Assembly: GCA_907163225.1 (NCBI GenBank)
Contig: OU015322.1
Span: forward strand, 3,253,501 to 3,317,500
Direction: 5' to 3'
Source of the DNA: an uncultured Rhodocyclaceae bacterium
Lineage (GTDB): Bacteria; Pseudomonadota; Gammaproteobacteria; Burkholderiales; Rhodocyclaceae
DNA: 64,000 bases
Shown here: positions 27,479 to 36,372 of the stretch, piece after piece
How the letters are laid out: every line of letters starts with the position of its first letter
How positions within the stretch are numbered: the stretch's first letter is position 1
Position numbers and translations under genes: made by a program
Notes under the pieces: generated by a model
Database searches by the model: none
The model's input: the letters and a program-made list of their open reading frames with translations, nothing else
Told to the model about the DNA's origin: nothing

Positions 27479-27565
27479 AGCGCCATCCTGCACCGCATGT
27501 TGTCGACGGAATCGATCCCGTTCGTATCAATCGATCCATCAGCCCATCGCCCAAAAAGGAACCCC

Positions 27566-27796
27566 ATGCAAACCCAAATGCACACCATGAGCAACCTGTT
27601 CGCACAGCTCGGCTTGCCCAGCGACGATGCGGCCGTTGAGCGCTTCATTGCGAGCCATCGACCACTGGAAAACGGCATTGCCCTCTACCGCGCGCCTTTC
27701 TGGAGTGCGGCGCAACGCGCGTTTCTCAAAGAGGAAATCATCGAAGATGCGGACTGGGCATCGGTCATCGACGAACTCAACGGGCGCCTGAGATAA
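27566..27796 (+). CDS. DUF2789 family protein
   Basis: 76 residues from the ATG at 27566. The layout MHTMSNLFAQLGLPSDDAA, FWSAAQRAFLKEEIIEDADW matches DUF2789, a small soluble family of unknown role. The upstream AAAAAGGAACCCC gives a good ribosome-binding site. An ORF extension to 27497 is not supported. Confidence 0.75.
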   Translation: MQTQMHTMSNLFAQLGLPSDDAAVERFIASHRPLENGIALYRAPFWSAAQRAFLKEEIIEDADWASVIDELNGRLR

Positions 27797-27950
27797 CGCC
27801 GTTGGCATCCTGCAGAAATGTTTGCTCCAGGAATTCGTTCGCCTGAAAAATATGCCAAACATTGCAATCAATTGGCATCAATCTTGCGCTAAACTGCATT
27901 GACCGTTTCCATCTGGAGATGGCATTAAACCAATAATGTGAGGAGCTAAA

Positions 27951-28397
27951 TTGAAAAAAATCATCGCAATTAGCCTGGTTGCCGTAGCAGCCGGATTCAG
28001 TACTACGGCTATCAGTGCCGGAGAGTTTGGCAGCGCCGCTGAAGCCAAGGCCATGCTCGAAAAGGCCGTTTCTGCGGTCAAGGCCAACAAGTCGGCCGCC
28101 CTGGGTCAATTTGCCAAGGGCGAAGGCGGCTTCCGGGATCGTGACCTCTATCCCTTCTGTGGCGGCCCTGACGGCAACTTTACTGCGCATCCGAGCCTGA
28201 CCGGAAAAAGCATGAAAGACCTGATGAGCAAAGCCAATGAACCGATTGGCGCCAAGCTCTACGAAGCGGCCAAAGAGGGCAGCATCGCTGAAGTCCCCTA
28301 CATGTGGCCGCGTCCGGGCACGACTGAGCCGGTTCAAAAGTTGAGCTACGTGACCAAGATCGGCGATCAGGTCTGTGCCGTGGGTTACTACAAGTAA
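27951..28397 (+). CDS. Periplasmic single-Cache domain protein
   Basis: TTG start at 27951 behind GAGGAGCTAAA; 148 residues. A signal peptide ends near TTAISA; the mature part has the Cache features KGEGGFRDRDLYPFC and NFTAHPSL...G. Such free-standing Cache proteins may be ligand-binding partners of membrane sensors. The partner is not evident here. Confidence 0.85.
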   Translation: MKKIIAISLVAVAAGFSTTAISAGEFGSAAEAKAMLEKAVSAVKANKSAALGQFAKGEGGFRDRDLYPFCGGPDGNFTAHPSLTGKSMKDLMSKANEPIGAKLYEAAKEGSIAEVPYMWPRPGTTEPVQKLSYVTKIGDQVCAVGYYK

Positions 28398-28451
28398 GTC
28401 ACCTGGTTAGCTACCGCCGGCGATCTTCCGGCGGCAACTGAGCTGGAAACA

Positions 28452-28483
28452 CAATGGCCCGCCTCATTTGAGGCGGGCCATTG
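28452..28483 (+). terminator. Terminator after the Cache gene
   Basis: A perfect 14-bp stem CAATGGCCCGCCTC with a four-base loop; only a weak T-tract follows. Confidence 0.7.
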
Positions 28484-28584
28484 TCGTTCATGAGCGACGC
28501 TATTGGTGTGGAAAGCAGTTGCAACGCCCATTTGGAAGGGCTTTGCCTGTCGTCAGGCAGCGACGGCCTGTCACGCGCTGCCGC

Positions 28585-28965
28585 TTATTTGCTGCCGCCC
28601 TCCAGCCCCAGCTTGGCGCCCGACGCCATCACCCGGTCGCCCAGTTGCTGCAGCGTTTCCTGAGCCTCGTCGGCGGCTTCCTGCATCTCTTCGGCGGTCA
28701 AGGGCCGAAGCAACGCATCCAGTTCAATCCGCTGAATGTTCGGGCACTTCGCGACGACACCGTGCAGGATGCCGTCCACCTTCTTCGCGCCCAGCCCGAA
28801 CAGCACCTTTTCCAGCACAAACACGCGGACGACAATGATGTCCTCCTCATTCTGCGCCGTCGCCTGTACCGCCTCGATTTCCCTGCGCAGATAGCCGCGG
28901 AACTTGAGCGGCGTGATAGCGGCCGGCACCTGCAGGATGGAAGAACGGAATTGGCCTTGGATCAT
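28585..28965 (-). CDS. Hypothetical soluble protein
   Basis: 126 residues from the ATG at 28965 (MIQGQFRSSILQVPAAI); an upstream in-frame start at 29028 is less likely. It is rich in charged helices toward the C-terminus (LTAEEMQEAADEAQETLQQ). No signal peptide or membrane segment. Family not recognised. Confidence 0.6.
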   Translation of the reverse strand: MIQGQFRSSILQVPAAITPLKFRGYLRREIEAVQATAQNEEDIIVVRVFVLEKVLFGLGAKKVDGILHGVVAKCPNIQRIELDALLRPLTAEEMQEAADEAQETLQQLGDRVMASGAKLGLEGGSK

Positions 28966-29184
28966 GATTGGGCTGAAGACTGGAAAACGGCGATTTTCGC
29001 AGAAGGGCGGGAGATGAGAAAGCACCAATCCAGGCCAGGTGCCTGCTTAGCCGGAGCGGATGGCCTTGGCTCGCAATTCCGTGAAATACGCCTGGGATTA
29101 ACTGCGGGATTTTTGGAGGGTCGGTAGCGCTGGATAAGCAGGCGCAGGCAGCAGCGGAGCGGATTCGGCGGCAGGGGGAGGGAG

Positions 29185-29219
29185 CCTGCGGTCAACCGGA
29201 AAAAACGGGCAAATTTAAA
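29185..29219 (-). repeat. Dispersed GGTTGACCG repeat, copy 6
   Basis: Reverse copy: CCTGCGGTCAACCGG followed by AAAAAACGGGCAAATTT. Confidence 0.88.
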
Positions 29220-29302
29220 AAATCAGCCGCGAAAAAAAGAGGCTACCCAAAAAACTGCCAACAATCGGCATGACCTTCCCAAAGGTCAGCCTGATTTTTA
29301 CC

Positions 29303-30007
29303 TCAAACCAGCACTCGCCGCAGCGCCCGTATCTTGCTCCACAGCACCGCCTTGGGAAGCGTCACTGCCATCACCAGCAGGCAGCGCTCCAACCAATCCG
29401 GGCGATTCTGCAAACGCTCGATGGCGCGCTCGAGATCGCGGGCAATTGCATCGCCGTAAGCCCCTTGGGCCTTGAGCAACGCCTTGCGCAGCAAGGGCAA
29501 CGAAGGGTTCATCATCGCCAGATCGATCACGTCGCCGCTGAACACACTGTCGTCGCTCCAGCGATCCGAATTCGCCAGCAACTTGCTCGTCGCCATGTCC
29601 AGTGCCGTCAGTGTCGAAACTCCGCAAACCTGATCTTTTGCGCTGGGCGCATCAAGCTCGATTCGTCCCTCAAGGACAATCTCGAATTTGATCGGTAACT
29701 CATCGACCCGCAGCGCCGCGCGAATGCCGTACTGATCGGCCCGCACCTCCCGCGCCAGCCGAAACCGCTCACCATCCGGCCGCAACAACCCGGCAAAACC
29801 CGCTTCGCCAGTCAACAACTGGCGCAGACGACGATAGCTGTCGAGATCCGAAACCAGAAAATCCATATCCACCGACTCGCGATACTCGCCAAAACGCAAC
29901 GCCATCGCCGTGCCGCCGCCAAACAGGCAATTCGCCTCACGCAACAAATCACCATCCAGCGCCGACAACACCCGGGCAATCCGGCGATGGTGCGGGCGCT
30001 CAAACAT
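29303..30007 (-). CDS. AbiEii/AbiGii-type nucleotidyltransferase (toxin-like)
   Basis: 234 residues from the ATG at 30007. The nucleotidyltransferase signature is LFGGGTAMALRFGEYRESVDMDFLVSD in pieces: GGTAM, then SVDMDF with the catalytic aspartates. AbiEii-family proteins are toxins of type IV-like pairs. It overlaps the HTH gene upstream by eight bases, so they form a two-gene operon. Confidence 0.82.
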   Translation of the reverse strand: MFERPHHRRIARVLSALDGDLLREANCLFGGGTAMALRFGEYRESVDMDFLVSDLDSYRRLRQLLTGEAGFAGLLRPDGERFRLAREVRADQYGIRAALRVDELPIKFEIVLEGRIELDAPSAKDQVCGVSTLTALDMATSKLLANSDRWSDDSVFSGDVIDLAMMNPSLPLLRKALLKAQGAYGDAIARDLERAIERLQNRPDWLERCLLVMAVTLPKAVLWSKIRALRRVLV

Positions 30008-30503
30008 CGCCGGCTCCGGGCGACTCCGCGCCACCGAAAGCCAGCCGCAAGGCATCAATCAAGTTCCGCTCACGCGGCAACAAGGCAGCCTCATCGACAT
30101 GCCGCCAGTTGCGCTCATAAATCCCCAGCGCCTCGCGCGGCGTCAATTCACCCGTGCCCTGAACCTGCCACGCCAGCTGCTTCAACGTCGGGTAATCAGC
30201 CAGCCGAACCCGTGCTGGCAACCAGCCAGCCTTCTCGTCCGCCGTGCTTTTAGCCGCCTCGTCGCCTACAACTGCCACCGAAAAAGTCATCCCCAGCGAA
30301 GCCAGCACATTCAGATAAGCCCCCATCGTCACCGACGGCTCGCCCTGCTCGATGCGATGCACGCTCACCCGCGACATCCCGGCCGCCTCCGCCAACGCCG
30401 TCGCGCTCACCCGCAAAGCCTTGCGCTGGGCACGAATACGGGCGCCGAGAGCGGTAAGCTGCTCGGCAACAATAGCGGGATTTTCTGGGGATTTAGCTGG
30501 CAT
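30000..30503 (-). CDS. XRE-family HTH antitoxin/regulator paired with the AbiEii gene
   Basis: 167 residues from the ATG at 30503 (other ATGs at 30515 and 30554). An XRE helix-turn-helix (LAEAAGMSRVSVHRIEQGEPSV) is followed by a C-terminal extension that may bind the partner toxin. A palindrome just upstream is a candidate operator. Confidence 0.82.
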   Translation of the reverse strand: MPAKSPENPAIVAEQLTALGARIRAQRKALRVSATALAEAAGMSRVSVHRIEQGEPSVTMGAYLNVLASLGMTFSVAVVGDEAAKSTADEKAGWLPARVRLADYPTLKQLAWQVQGTGELTPREALGIYERNWRHVDEAALLPRERNLIDALRLAFGGAESPGAGDV

Positions 30504-30521
30504 TGTGTTTCTCATACTAGG

Positions 30522-30537
30522 CAAATATTTATATTTG
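30522..30537. promoter_or_regulatory. Candidate operator of the AbiEii/XRE operon
   Basis: CAAATAT TT ATATTTG, two perfect 7-bp arms, lies 18 bp ahead of the likely antitoxin start. Confidence 0.55.
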
Positions 30538-30673
30538 TCAATATTGAGAAACATATTTTAAGATCATCGGCGGAGGAAAACCGCAATGCTGCGGAACTGA
30601 CCACCTCAACACGGAAGCCCGTGCAGACGGCGACAGGAGGGAATGGCGGAACAAGATCGGTTCGCCAATGCTT

Positions 30674-30706
30674 CCACGGTCAACCGGGAAATATCGCCAA
30701 ATTTGA
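30674..30706 (-). repeat. Dispersed GGTTGACCG repeat, copy 7
   Basis: Reverse copy: CCACGGTCAACCGGG, then AAATATCGCCAAATTTG. Confidence 0.88.
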
Positions 30707-30775
30707 AAGGGTCAAAACGCAAATGCTTTTGACCCCTGTGGTTCCTATGACAATCGCAGCCCGAGCCCACTCGCG

Positions 30776-31240
30776 CTAAGTATTGGGGAATTTGACCGCA
30801 ACCGGGCCGCGCTCCTTGCTTCTGACCACGACACTGTGCGCAAGCTTGTCATGCCACCCCTGTTTCCTGCGGTCAAAGCCAACCCAGATCAGCCCAAGCC
30901 CAAGCGGGATCACCGACACGAAATACGCCAGGTATCTCCCGATACTTTGACCGACAGAAAGCGCAGCGCCAGAGTCCGCATCCACAACGCGAAGCGACAA
31001 AGCCATCTTCCCTGGTGTGGCCTGCTTTTGCGTCCAAAACCAGATCGCGCCAACGGCAGGCAATGCCCAGGAAATAACAAAATCCGCAGGGCCGGAAATC
31101 AGGCTCTCCGAATCAAAATATTCCCAGCCATAAATTGAAATGAGAAGTGGGAAGGTGATTGCCATGAGCAGCAGTGTATCGATAACGGCTGCCCCACCGC
31201 GTATCCAGAAGCCTGCGTATTCGAAATCTGATTCGTTCAT
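30776..31240 (-). CDS. RDD family membrane protein
   Basis: 154 residues. The RDD hallmark GFWIRGGAAVIDTLLL opens the protein, and TPGKMALSLRVVDADSG marks the second conserved block. Three or four membrane segments. Role unknown; it sits among accessory genes. Confidence 0.85.
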   Translation of the reverse strand: MNESDFEYAGFWIRGGAAVIDTLLLMAITFPLLISIYGWEYFDSESLISGPADFVISWALPAVGAIWFWTQKQATPGKMALSLRVVDADSGAALSVGQSIGRYLAYFVSVIPLGLGLIWVGFDRRKQGWHDKLAHSVVVRSKERGPVAVKFPNT

Positions 31241-31323
31241 AGATGGTCCTGTTTTAAATAAGGCGAAGGAAATAAATTTGCTCTGACTCCTATTGCTGTT
31301 GTTGCTTCAAACTTGACACCGGC

Positions 31324-31884
31324 CTACTTGTTAATCGCCTTTGCTGCCCCCATGAATATTAAGGAAATCAATTCAAGTAAAAGCAGCATTCCATATATAA
31401 GAAGAAAGAAACTTGCGCCGGCCAGAAAAAATTTTCCGTCGCAAGCTTTTGCTATTAATGAGACAAGTATGGCGATGACCATTATTAATAGAGGATACCC
31501 CATGTCAGCATTTAGCAAATTTGAAGATCCTGTGTTTGTGATATCTTTCCGGTCAACTAAGCCAGGTAGTGAAAAAATTAAAGCGTAGACTCCTAAACCA
31601 AAACCAAGAAGATTGGGAAATATGCTTAGCACTAGATCGTATCCGGTTTCTGGTTTTGATATTGGAAGCAGATCAAAATTAAGACACGATATGAAATCGT
31701 TGCCGTAAAAAATAAACGTGATACATAGCGCAAGTCCAAGCCTTGCCCATAGCCTAGAAATCCAAGATAAAAGTGGAGCGAAGCGTGAAACAAACATTGT
31801 GTCTCCACGCCAAAGATAGGCATTAAAGACAAGTAAAATATCTTTAATAACCGGGATCTTGATCAGGCGAGGAAATATATCCAT
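31324..31884 (-). CDS. Unknown protein with four membrane segments, partner of the gene at 31894
   Basis: 186 residues, clearly AT-rich compared with its surroundings. Hydrophobic segments at roughly 40-62, 82-104, 128-147 and 153-180. It starts 9 bp after the 301-residue gene, so they form a two-gene operon. No family recognised. The layout (soluble protein then 4-TM protein) recalls phage RexA/RexB, by architecture only. An ATG at 31797 is another possible start. Confidence 0.65.
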   Translation of the reverse strand: MDIFPRLIKIPVIKDILLVFNAYLWRGDTMFVSRFAPLLSWISRLWARLGLALCITFIFYGNDFISCLNFDLLPISKPETGYDLVLSIFPNLLGFGLGVYALIFSLPGLVDRKDITNTGSSNLLNADMGYPLLIMVIAILVSLIAKACDGKFFLAGASFFLLIYGMLLLLELISLIFMGAAKAINK

Positions 31885-31893
31885 GATGAACCT

Positions 31894-32799
31894 CTAATTT
31901 GGAGAGACATTTCGGCGTGAATTTGCTTCGGCGGCACGAATAGAGTTCAATATTTCCATTCGATAGCGATCTTCGCTATCCTTTGCCCCCAAAACAACAT
32001 TGGTTCTTACCGGATGATCTTTCATATGGAAAACTTTGCGCCTCAAATTATCGCCAACTTTTACGACGTACGAAATGGTTGCGTTTCCATATGTTTTTGC
32101 GGTGTTCAAGAAAGCTGTTGAATAAGCAGTTAACCCCATTTTCCCATCGCTGGCTGACTTCTCAATGTGTGCCAATGAGTGGACATTTTTCCCTTTTAGT
32201 TCTGAAACTACCTCGTCGACAAATTTATCAGAGTTTGCGAATGTAACTTCCACTTCGATTCGATTGTAACCGACGGCATCTTTAAATACAGCCTCAAGTG
32301 CATCCCCCGAAGAGAGCTCAATTATTTTTAGCTCGTAGTTATAAAACTCGCTAATTATAATAGGTTTAAAAAACGATTTTAATGCATCAATGAATACGTT
32401 TTCAGATGGAAGTCGCCCTGATTTGTCTGACTCTTGAATTGCCATGATATGCCTAGCATGGTCAAATACAAACCTAAATGAGTATTTTTTGGAGGTTGAA
32501 TTTGGTCCGCCTTTGAATTCAATTTCATCTGTATATAGGTCCTTCACCTCACCTGCAGAGTCGAATTTTATAAACTCACCGTAGGAGAAATTATCTTGTA
32601 TAAAAATCCAAGATGGGGCGAATAGCATATCGTTTCGAAGTTGAAATGAAAAAACTTTTAGTTGATGCGCTCGTACGGCCTCGGTGACATTATTTTTCAA
32701 TTTCCCCATGAGGTTGGAGTATCCAACCTCACCTACCTCACCGATTTCATCGGTGTTGCTTGGAAGGAGTTGAATATTGTAGTAACGAAAGACTGGCAT
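31894..32799 (-). CDS. Unknown soluble protein, RexA/DUF4747-like in layout
   Basis: 301 residues, AT-rich, no signal peptide. It begins MPVFRYYNIQLLP; a mid-N-terminal block KKYSFRFVFDHARHIMAIQE followed by a NVFIDALKSFF helix resembles the core of DUF4747/RexA-type proteins as I know them. The resemblance is weak. Base composition unlike neighbours and its position beside toxin-antitoxin pairs suggest a transferred defence module. Confidence 0.6.
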   Translation of the reverse strand: MPVFRYYNIQLLPSNTDEIGEVGEVGYSNLMGKLKNNVTEAVRAHQLKVFSFQLRNDMLFAPSWIFIQDNFSYGEFIKFDSAGEVKDLYTDEIEFKGGPNSTSKKYSFRFVFDHARHIMAIQESDKSGRLPSENVFIDALKSFFKPIIISEFYNYELKIIELSSGDALEAVFKDAVGYNRIEVEVTFANSDKFVDEVVSELKGKNVHSLAHIEKSASDGKMGLTAYSTAFLNTAKTYGNATISYVVKVGDNLRRKVFHMKDHPVRTNVVLGAKDSEDRYRMEILNSIRAAEANSRRNVSPN

Positions 32800-32840
32800 A
32801 AATTACCCTTGGAAAAATACGAAAATTTGGTTTCTAAAAA

Positions 32841-33316
32841 TTAGCCGACCACCATCAACTCCCGCGTAGCACGCGTCATCGCTACATACAACAACCTCGC
32901 CTCATCATCCTTCCGTCCTTCATCCACCAACCGACCAGCCCCCGGTATCGCCACCAGCGGAAACTCCAGCCCCTTGCAGCTATGCATGGTCAGGAACTTC
33001 ACTGTGTCTTCCTTCTCCGCAAAGGTGATGTCGTCCTGGTAGGTCACCGGGATGCCGGCTTTTCTACCGGTTTGCCAATGTTGTAGTCGCGGTAGATGAC
33101 GGCCATGTCGCTCCTCGGGGTGCCGGTTTTGTGGGCTTCCTTGAGTTGGCTGGCTATATGGTCACTTCCTGCAGGCGAAAGGAGCCAAGCTAGATTTTCG
33201 CGGGTCCAGAGCAGCCAGTCGTCTTCGAGCTTTTGTTCGAGGCGGTTTGCCAAGCGCCGCTCACCGCCTGTCATGCGCGAGACGCAGGTGCCGATTGCCG
33301 GTATCAGCGCAGCCAA
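32841..33316 (-). pseudogene. NERD-UvrD helicase, internally deleted
   Basis: The first 45 or so residues (LIPAIGTCVSRMTGGERRLANRL) are the start of NERD-domain UvrD-like helicases. They run straight into late helicase sequence (PRSDMAVIYRDYNIG). A second ORF overlapping by four bases then carries the final helicase motifs (FLTMHSCKGLEFPLVAIPG, LLYVAMTRAT). The ATPase core of several hundred residues is missing. It is a decayed relic, about one fifth of full length. Confidence 0.8.
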
Positions 33317-33435
33317 GGCCGCTCCCTATGCTTTTGTAATCTGTTGATTATGCCATTTGTGAGCAAAGTGGCGGGGTATTACTTGGCTGTCGGATCATCG
33401 CTGATCAACGAAAACTACGGCTAGCCGGGGATTCT

Positions 33436-33466
33436 GTTTTTGGGAGATTTTTCCGGTTGACCGCAG
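33436..33466 (+). repeat. Dispersed GGTTGACCG repeat, copy 8
   Basis: Forward copy GATTTTTCCGGTTGACCGCAG in the gap between the helicase relic and the toxin gene. Confidence 0.88.
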
Positions 33467-33495
33467 AAGGCGCAGTCGCCAGACGAAAGCGGTTG

Positions 33496-33780
33496 CTAGT
33501 TCGGGAATTGCCGCTTGGTGTGAACTACGTTGAGGACGACGATGGCGTCAGCCCGAATTTGAACGAAAACTACGTAGGGGAGTTTGTTGACGACCAGTTC
33601 GCGGGCGCCTGGCACGCGGTCGCTTTCCCTGATCCGTTCGATGACGGGCGGGAGTGATTCGATTTCGGTGATGATTCGTCGTTCGACTGCGGCGGCGGTG
33701 CGGGGGCTGGCTTCCTGGTGGTAATAGACGAGGATTTCCTCAAGGTCGCTGAGCGCCTCGTCGGTCCAGAGTATGCGCAT
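33496..33780 (-). CDS. RelE/ParE-family toxin
   Basis: 94 residues with the ParE pattern LWTDEALSDLEEILVYY...GARELVVNKLPYVVFVQI...VLNVVHTKRQ. It starts two bases after the Phd-type antitoxin gene, a standard antitoxin-first operon. Confidence 0.9.
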   Translation of the reverse strand: MRILWTDEALSDLEEILVYYHQEASPRTAAAVERRIITEIESLPPVIERIRESDRVPGARELVVNKLPYVVFVQIRADAIVVLNVVHTKRQFPN

Positions 33781-33782
33781 CG

Positions 33783-34094
33783 TTAAGCGGTTTTACGGAG
33801 ACGCGCTTCGAGGCGGCTTTTCAGGAGCGACATCGCTTCGGTGTGCTCGCTCAGTTTGGTTTCGCCCGAGGCGACTCGTTCGATCGTCCGGTTCACCTTG
33901 CCGAAGAGCCATTCGTCGTAGCCGGATTCCTTGTCGATGAAGAAGTCGGAAAACAAGGTGTCGGCGGCGTCTTCGACGGAAATCATGATGCCGACCGGGC
34001 GGTCGTTCTTGGTCACGACGACGGGTTCCCGGCGGGCGGTATCGAGGAATTCGCCGAAGTGGTTCTTGGCGTCGCGGGCTGTCATGACTTTCAT
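33783..34094 (-). CDS. Phd/YefM-family antitoxin
   Basis: 103 residues from the ATG at 34094 (MKVMTARDAKNHFGEFLDTA), the conserved Phd N-terminal DNA-binding arm. An ATG at 34130 lies within the operator palindrome and is less likely. The C-terminal tail should wrap the toxin. Confidence 0.87.
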   Translation of the reverse strand: MKVMTARDAKNHFGEFLDTARREPVVVTKNDRPVGIMISVEDAADTLFSDFFIDKESGYDEWLFGKVNRTIERVASGETKLSEHTEAMSLLKSRLEARLRKTA

Positions 34095-34123
34095 TTTCTT
34101 ACCTTTTGTGCCGGGCTTGGTTA

Positions 34124-34147
34124 TGTCCATTGTAGCTATAATGGACA
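34124..34147. promoter_or_regulatory. Operator palindrome of the Phd/ParE operon
   Basis: Eight-base arms TGTCCATT/AATGGACA surround TAGCTA, a near-perfect 24-bp palindrome directly upstream of the antitoxin gene, where the toxin-antitoxin complex normally autoregulates. Confidence 0.7.
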
Positions 34148-34173
34148 TTCCGGCAAGGTCTGTCGATACCCGC

Positions 34174-35565
34174 TCACCAGACAAAGAAAACCAGTGTCCA
34201 CACCGTCGCCATCAGCCCGACCGGCAACAGCATGGCGATGCCGGCATTCCATTTTTGGCCGATATTTCCGGTTGACCGTAGCGTTAGCTGCAAGGCCAGC
34301 CACAGGCTGCCGAGGCAGCCGGCGGTCAGCAGGCCGATGCGGAAATAGGGCAGCCAGCCTAGCCAGACGTGTTCGGCCTTCAAATGCGTCACGGTGAGCA
34401 TTGACAGGCCGAGGATGACGCTGGCGGCGGCCAGTGGGGTTAAAGCCAGGGTGAAGCGTTGCCAGGTCAGATGTTCGGTTTTGAGAACGCGGGCGGCGAG
34501 GGCCGGGCCAATGAGCAGCAGGCTGCCGAGCAGAAAGCCGCCGCCGAGCAGGTAGGCGAGGATCAGGGCGCCGTCGAGCCAGGTGAACAGGTCGCTGGCT
34601 TCCGGGTAGTGGGTGAGCAGCCACCAGGGCACGTCGTTATCGAGCAGGGCGAAGTGGTCGTGGTCGACCAGCCATTCGGCGGCGGTCAGTTTGGCGCTGA
34701 GCAGCCAGGGGCTGAGCGTCCATTGGAAGGCGGCGGTGGCGACGCCGAGGACGCCGTAGACCAGCGTCAGCGCATCGGGCGTTTTGGCCGGGTTGTTGAA
34801 ATCGAGAACTTCGCTGAACGGTGAGCGGGCGGTGAGCGCTACGGCGTCGCGCTGGCCGGCGCAGCGGCCGCAGCTGTGGCATTCGCCGGCGCTGGTCATG
34901 CGGCGGACGTCGACCAGCGGGGCGCAGTTGACCGGCTCAAAATCGCCTTCATGGCGATCCCACGCTTCGCGGTCGACCTTGTAGTGCAGCGGGGCGATCT
35001 TGGCGAGGACGGCGAAGACGCCGGAGGCCGGGCACAGGTAGCGGCACCAGATGCGCTTTTCGCGGCCGTAGAGCAGGCCGATGCCGACGGCGGCAACGGT
35101 CGAGCCGCCGAGGACGAGCAGGGCAGCTTGCGGGTATTCGTAAACGCTGACCAGCTGGCCGTAGACGGTGGTGCACACGAAGGCGACAAACGGCCAACCC
35201 GACCACTTGAGCCATCTTGGCAGCGGCTTGCCGCGCCCGTACTGGCTGACCCATTCGGTGAGGGAGCCTTCGGGGCAGAACACGCCGCACCAAACGCGGC
35301 CCATGGTCACGGTGGCGATCATGACGCCCGGCCACCACAGGCCCCAGAAGCAGAATTGCGCGAACAGGCGCAGGTTGTTCCAGATGTGCGCGTCTTCTGG
35401 CGGTAAAGGCAAAAACGCCGGGATGATGACCATCGCGGCGTAGAGGACGACGATCAGCCATTGGGTGGCGATGATCAGGCGGCGGTTGTTCCGGAGAAAA
35501 AGGCCGATGCGTTCCAGCCGATTTCGTGGTCGGCTGGCGTGGATGCGGATGACGTGTTCAGCCAT
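34174..35565 (-). CDS. ftrD: FtrD-like polyferredoxin of the ferrous-iron uptake system
   Basis: 463 residues with many membrane segments and several cysteine clusters: WCGVFCPEGSLTEW, WCRYLCPASG and CHSCGRC, like NapH/NosR-type membrane ferredoxins. In Bordetella and Brucella FtrABCD this protein moves electrons during iron passage. It overlaps ftrC by eight bases. A copy of the dispersed repeat is translated near the C-terminus. Confidence 0.85.
   Translation of the reverse strand: MAEHVIRIHASRPRNRLERIGLFLRNNRRLIIATQWLIVVLYAAMVIIPAFLPLPPEDAHIWNNLRLFAQFCFWGLWWPGVMIATVTMGRVWCGVFCPEGSLTEWVSQYGRGKPLPRWLKWSGWPFVAFVCTTVYGQLVSVYEYPQAALLVLGGSTVAAVGIGLLYGREKRIWCRYLCPASGVFAVLAKIAPLHYKVDREAWDRHEGDFEPVNCAPLVDVRRMTSAGECHSCGRCAGQRDAVALTARSPFSEVLDFNNPAKTPDALTLVYGVLGVATAAFQWTLSPWLLSAKLTAAEWLVDHDHFALLDNDVPWWLLTHYPEASDLFTWLDGALILAYLLGGGFLLGSLLLIGPALAARVLKTEHLTWQRFTLALTPLAAASVILGLSMLTVTHLKAEHVWLGWLPYFRIGLLTAGCLGSLWLALQLTLRSTGNIGQKWNAGIAMLLPVGLMATVWTLVFFVW
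34252..34282 (+). repeat. Dispersed GGTTGACCG repeat, copy 9 (inside ftrD)
   Basis: Forward copy: TTTTTGGCCGATA then TTTCCGGTTGACCGTAGC, antisense to ftrD. Confidence 0.9.
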
Positions 35566-36361
35566 GGCTCGTTCTCCGCCAGGCGAACAGTACGATGCCC
35601 CAGTAGCTGGCCCAGGCGAGCAGGCTGCTCAGCGCCGGGCGGGCGCGGTAGCCGGAAAAATCGGCGAGCAGCTTGCCGCCCTTGGTCGTGTCGTCGATCA
35701 GCGTCGAGGTGTCCCACACCGGGTCGAGCAGCGGCGGCAGGTAGCCGGCGCCGATCAGGCGGTCGATGGCGGTGATGAGCAGGGCGGAGGCCAGCACCAG
35801 CAGGAGGATGGACGACAGGCGGAGGAGCAGGCCGATGTTGAGTTTGGCCAGGCTTTTTGCCGCCAGCCAGGCAGTCAGCCCGGCGGCACTGATGCCGGCC
35901 AGGAATCCGAACCACAGCGGTGTCAGGTCGCCTTCATGTGCCATGCCGTAGAGGAAAATGACCGTCTCCGCACCTTCACGAGCGACGGCCAGCGCGGCAA
36001 CCACGGCCACGCCCATGAAGCCGGCGCGTTGGCGGGCGGCAGCCAGGTCGGCGTGCAGTTTCGCCTTCATCTGCCGGCCGTTCTGGCGCATCCAGAGCAC
36101 CATCTGGGTGATCAGCCCGGCGGCGACGAAGAGCGTGGCAGTCTGGAAGATGTCCAGCGCCTCGCCGGTCAGTTCGTCCTGCACCGCGAGCAGTGCCCAG
36201 CCGAGCAGCAGAGCTAGACCGACGCCGACAGCAAGGCCGATGAACAGGGCACGATGGCCCTTGCCGGTGTCGTCGTTGGCCTGCAGCCAGGCGTAGAGAA
36301 TCCCGGCGATCAGAAAAGCCTCGAGGCTCTCCCGCCAGACGACAAAAAATGCGTTACCCAT
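35558..36361 (-). CDS. ftrC: FTR1-family iron permease
   Basis: 267 residues from the ATG at 36361 (MGNAFFVVWRESLEAF); an extension to 36424 would translate the leader. Two REXXE-type iron motifs are present: RESLE in helix 1 and REGAE mid-protein. It is the ferric-iron channel of the complex, receiving iron oxidised by the cupredoxin partner. Confidence 0.92.
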   Translation of the reverse strand: MGNAFFVVWRESLEAFLIAGILYAWLQANDDTGKGHRALFIGLAVGVGLALLLGWALLAVQDELTGEALDIFQTATLFVAAGLITQMVLWMRQNGRQMKAKLHADLAAARQRAGFMGVAVVAALAVAREGAETVIFLYGMAHEGDLTPLWFGFLAGISAAGLTAWLAAKSLAKLNIGLLLRLSSILLLVLASALLITAIDRLIGAGYLPPLLDPVWDTSTLIDDTTKGGKLLADFSGYRARPALSSLLAWASYWGIVLFAWRRTSHG

Positions 36362-36372
36362 GCTGTGCTCCG

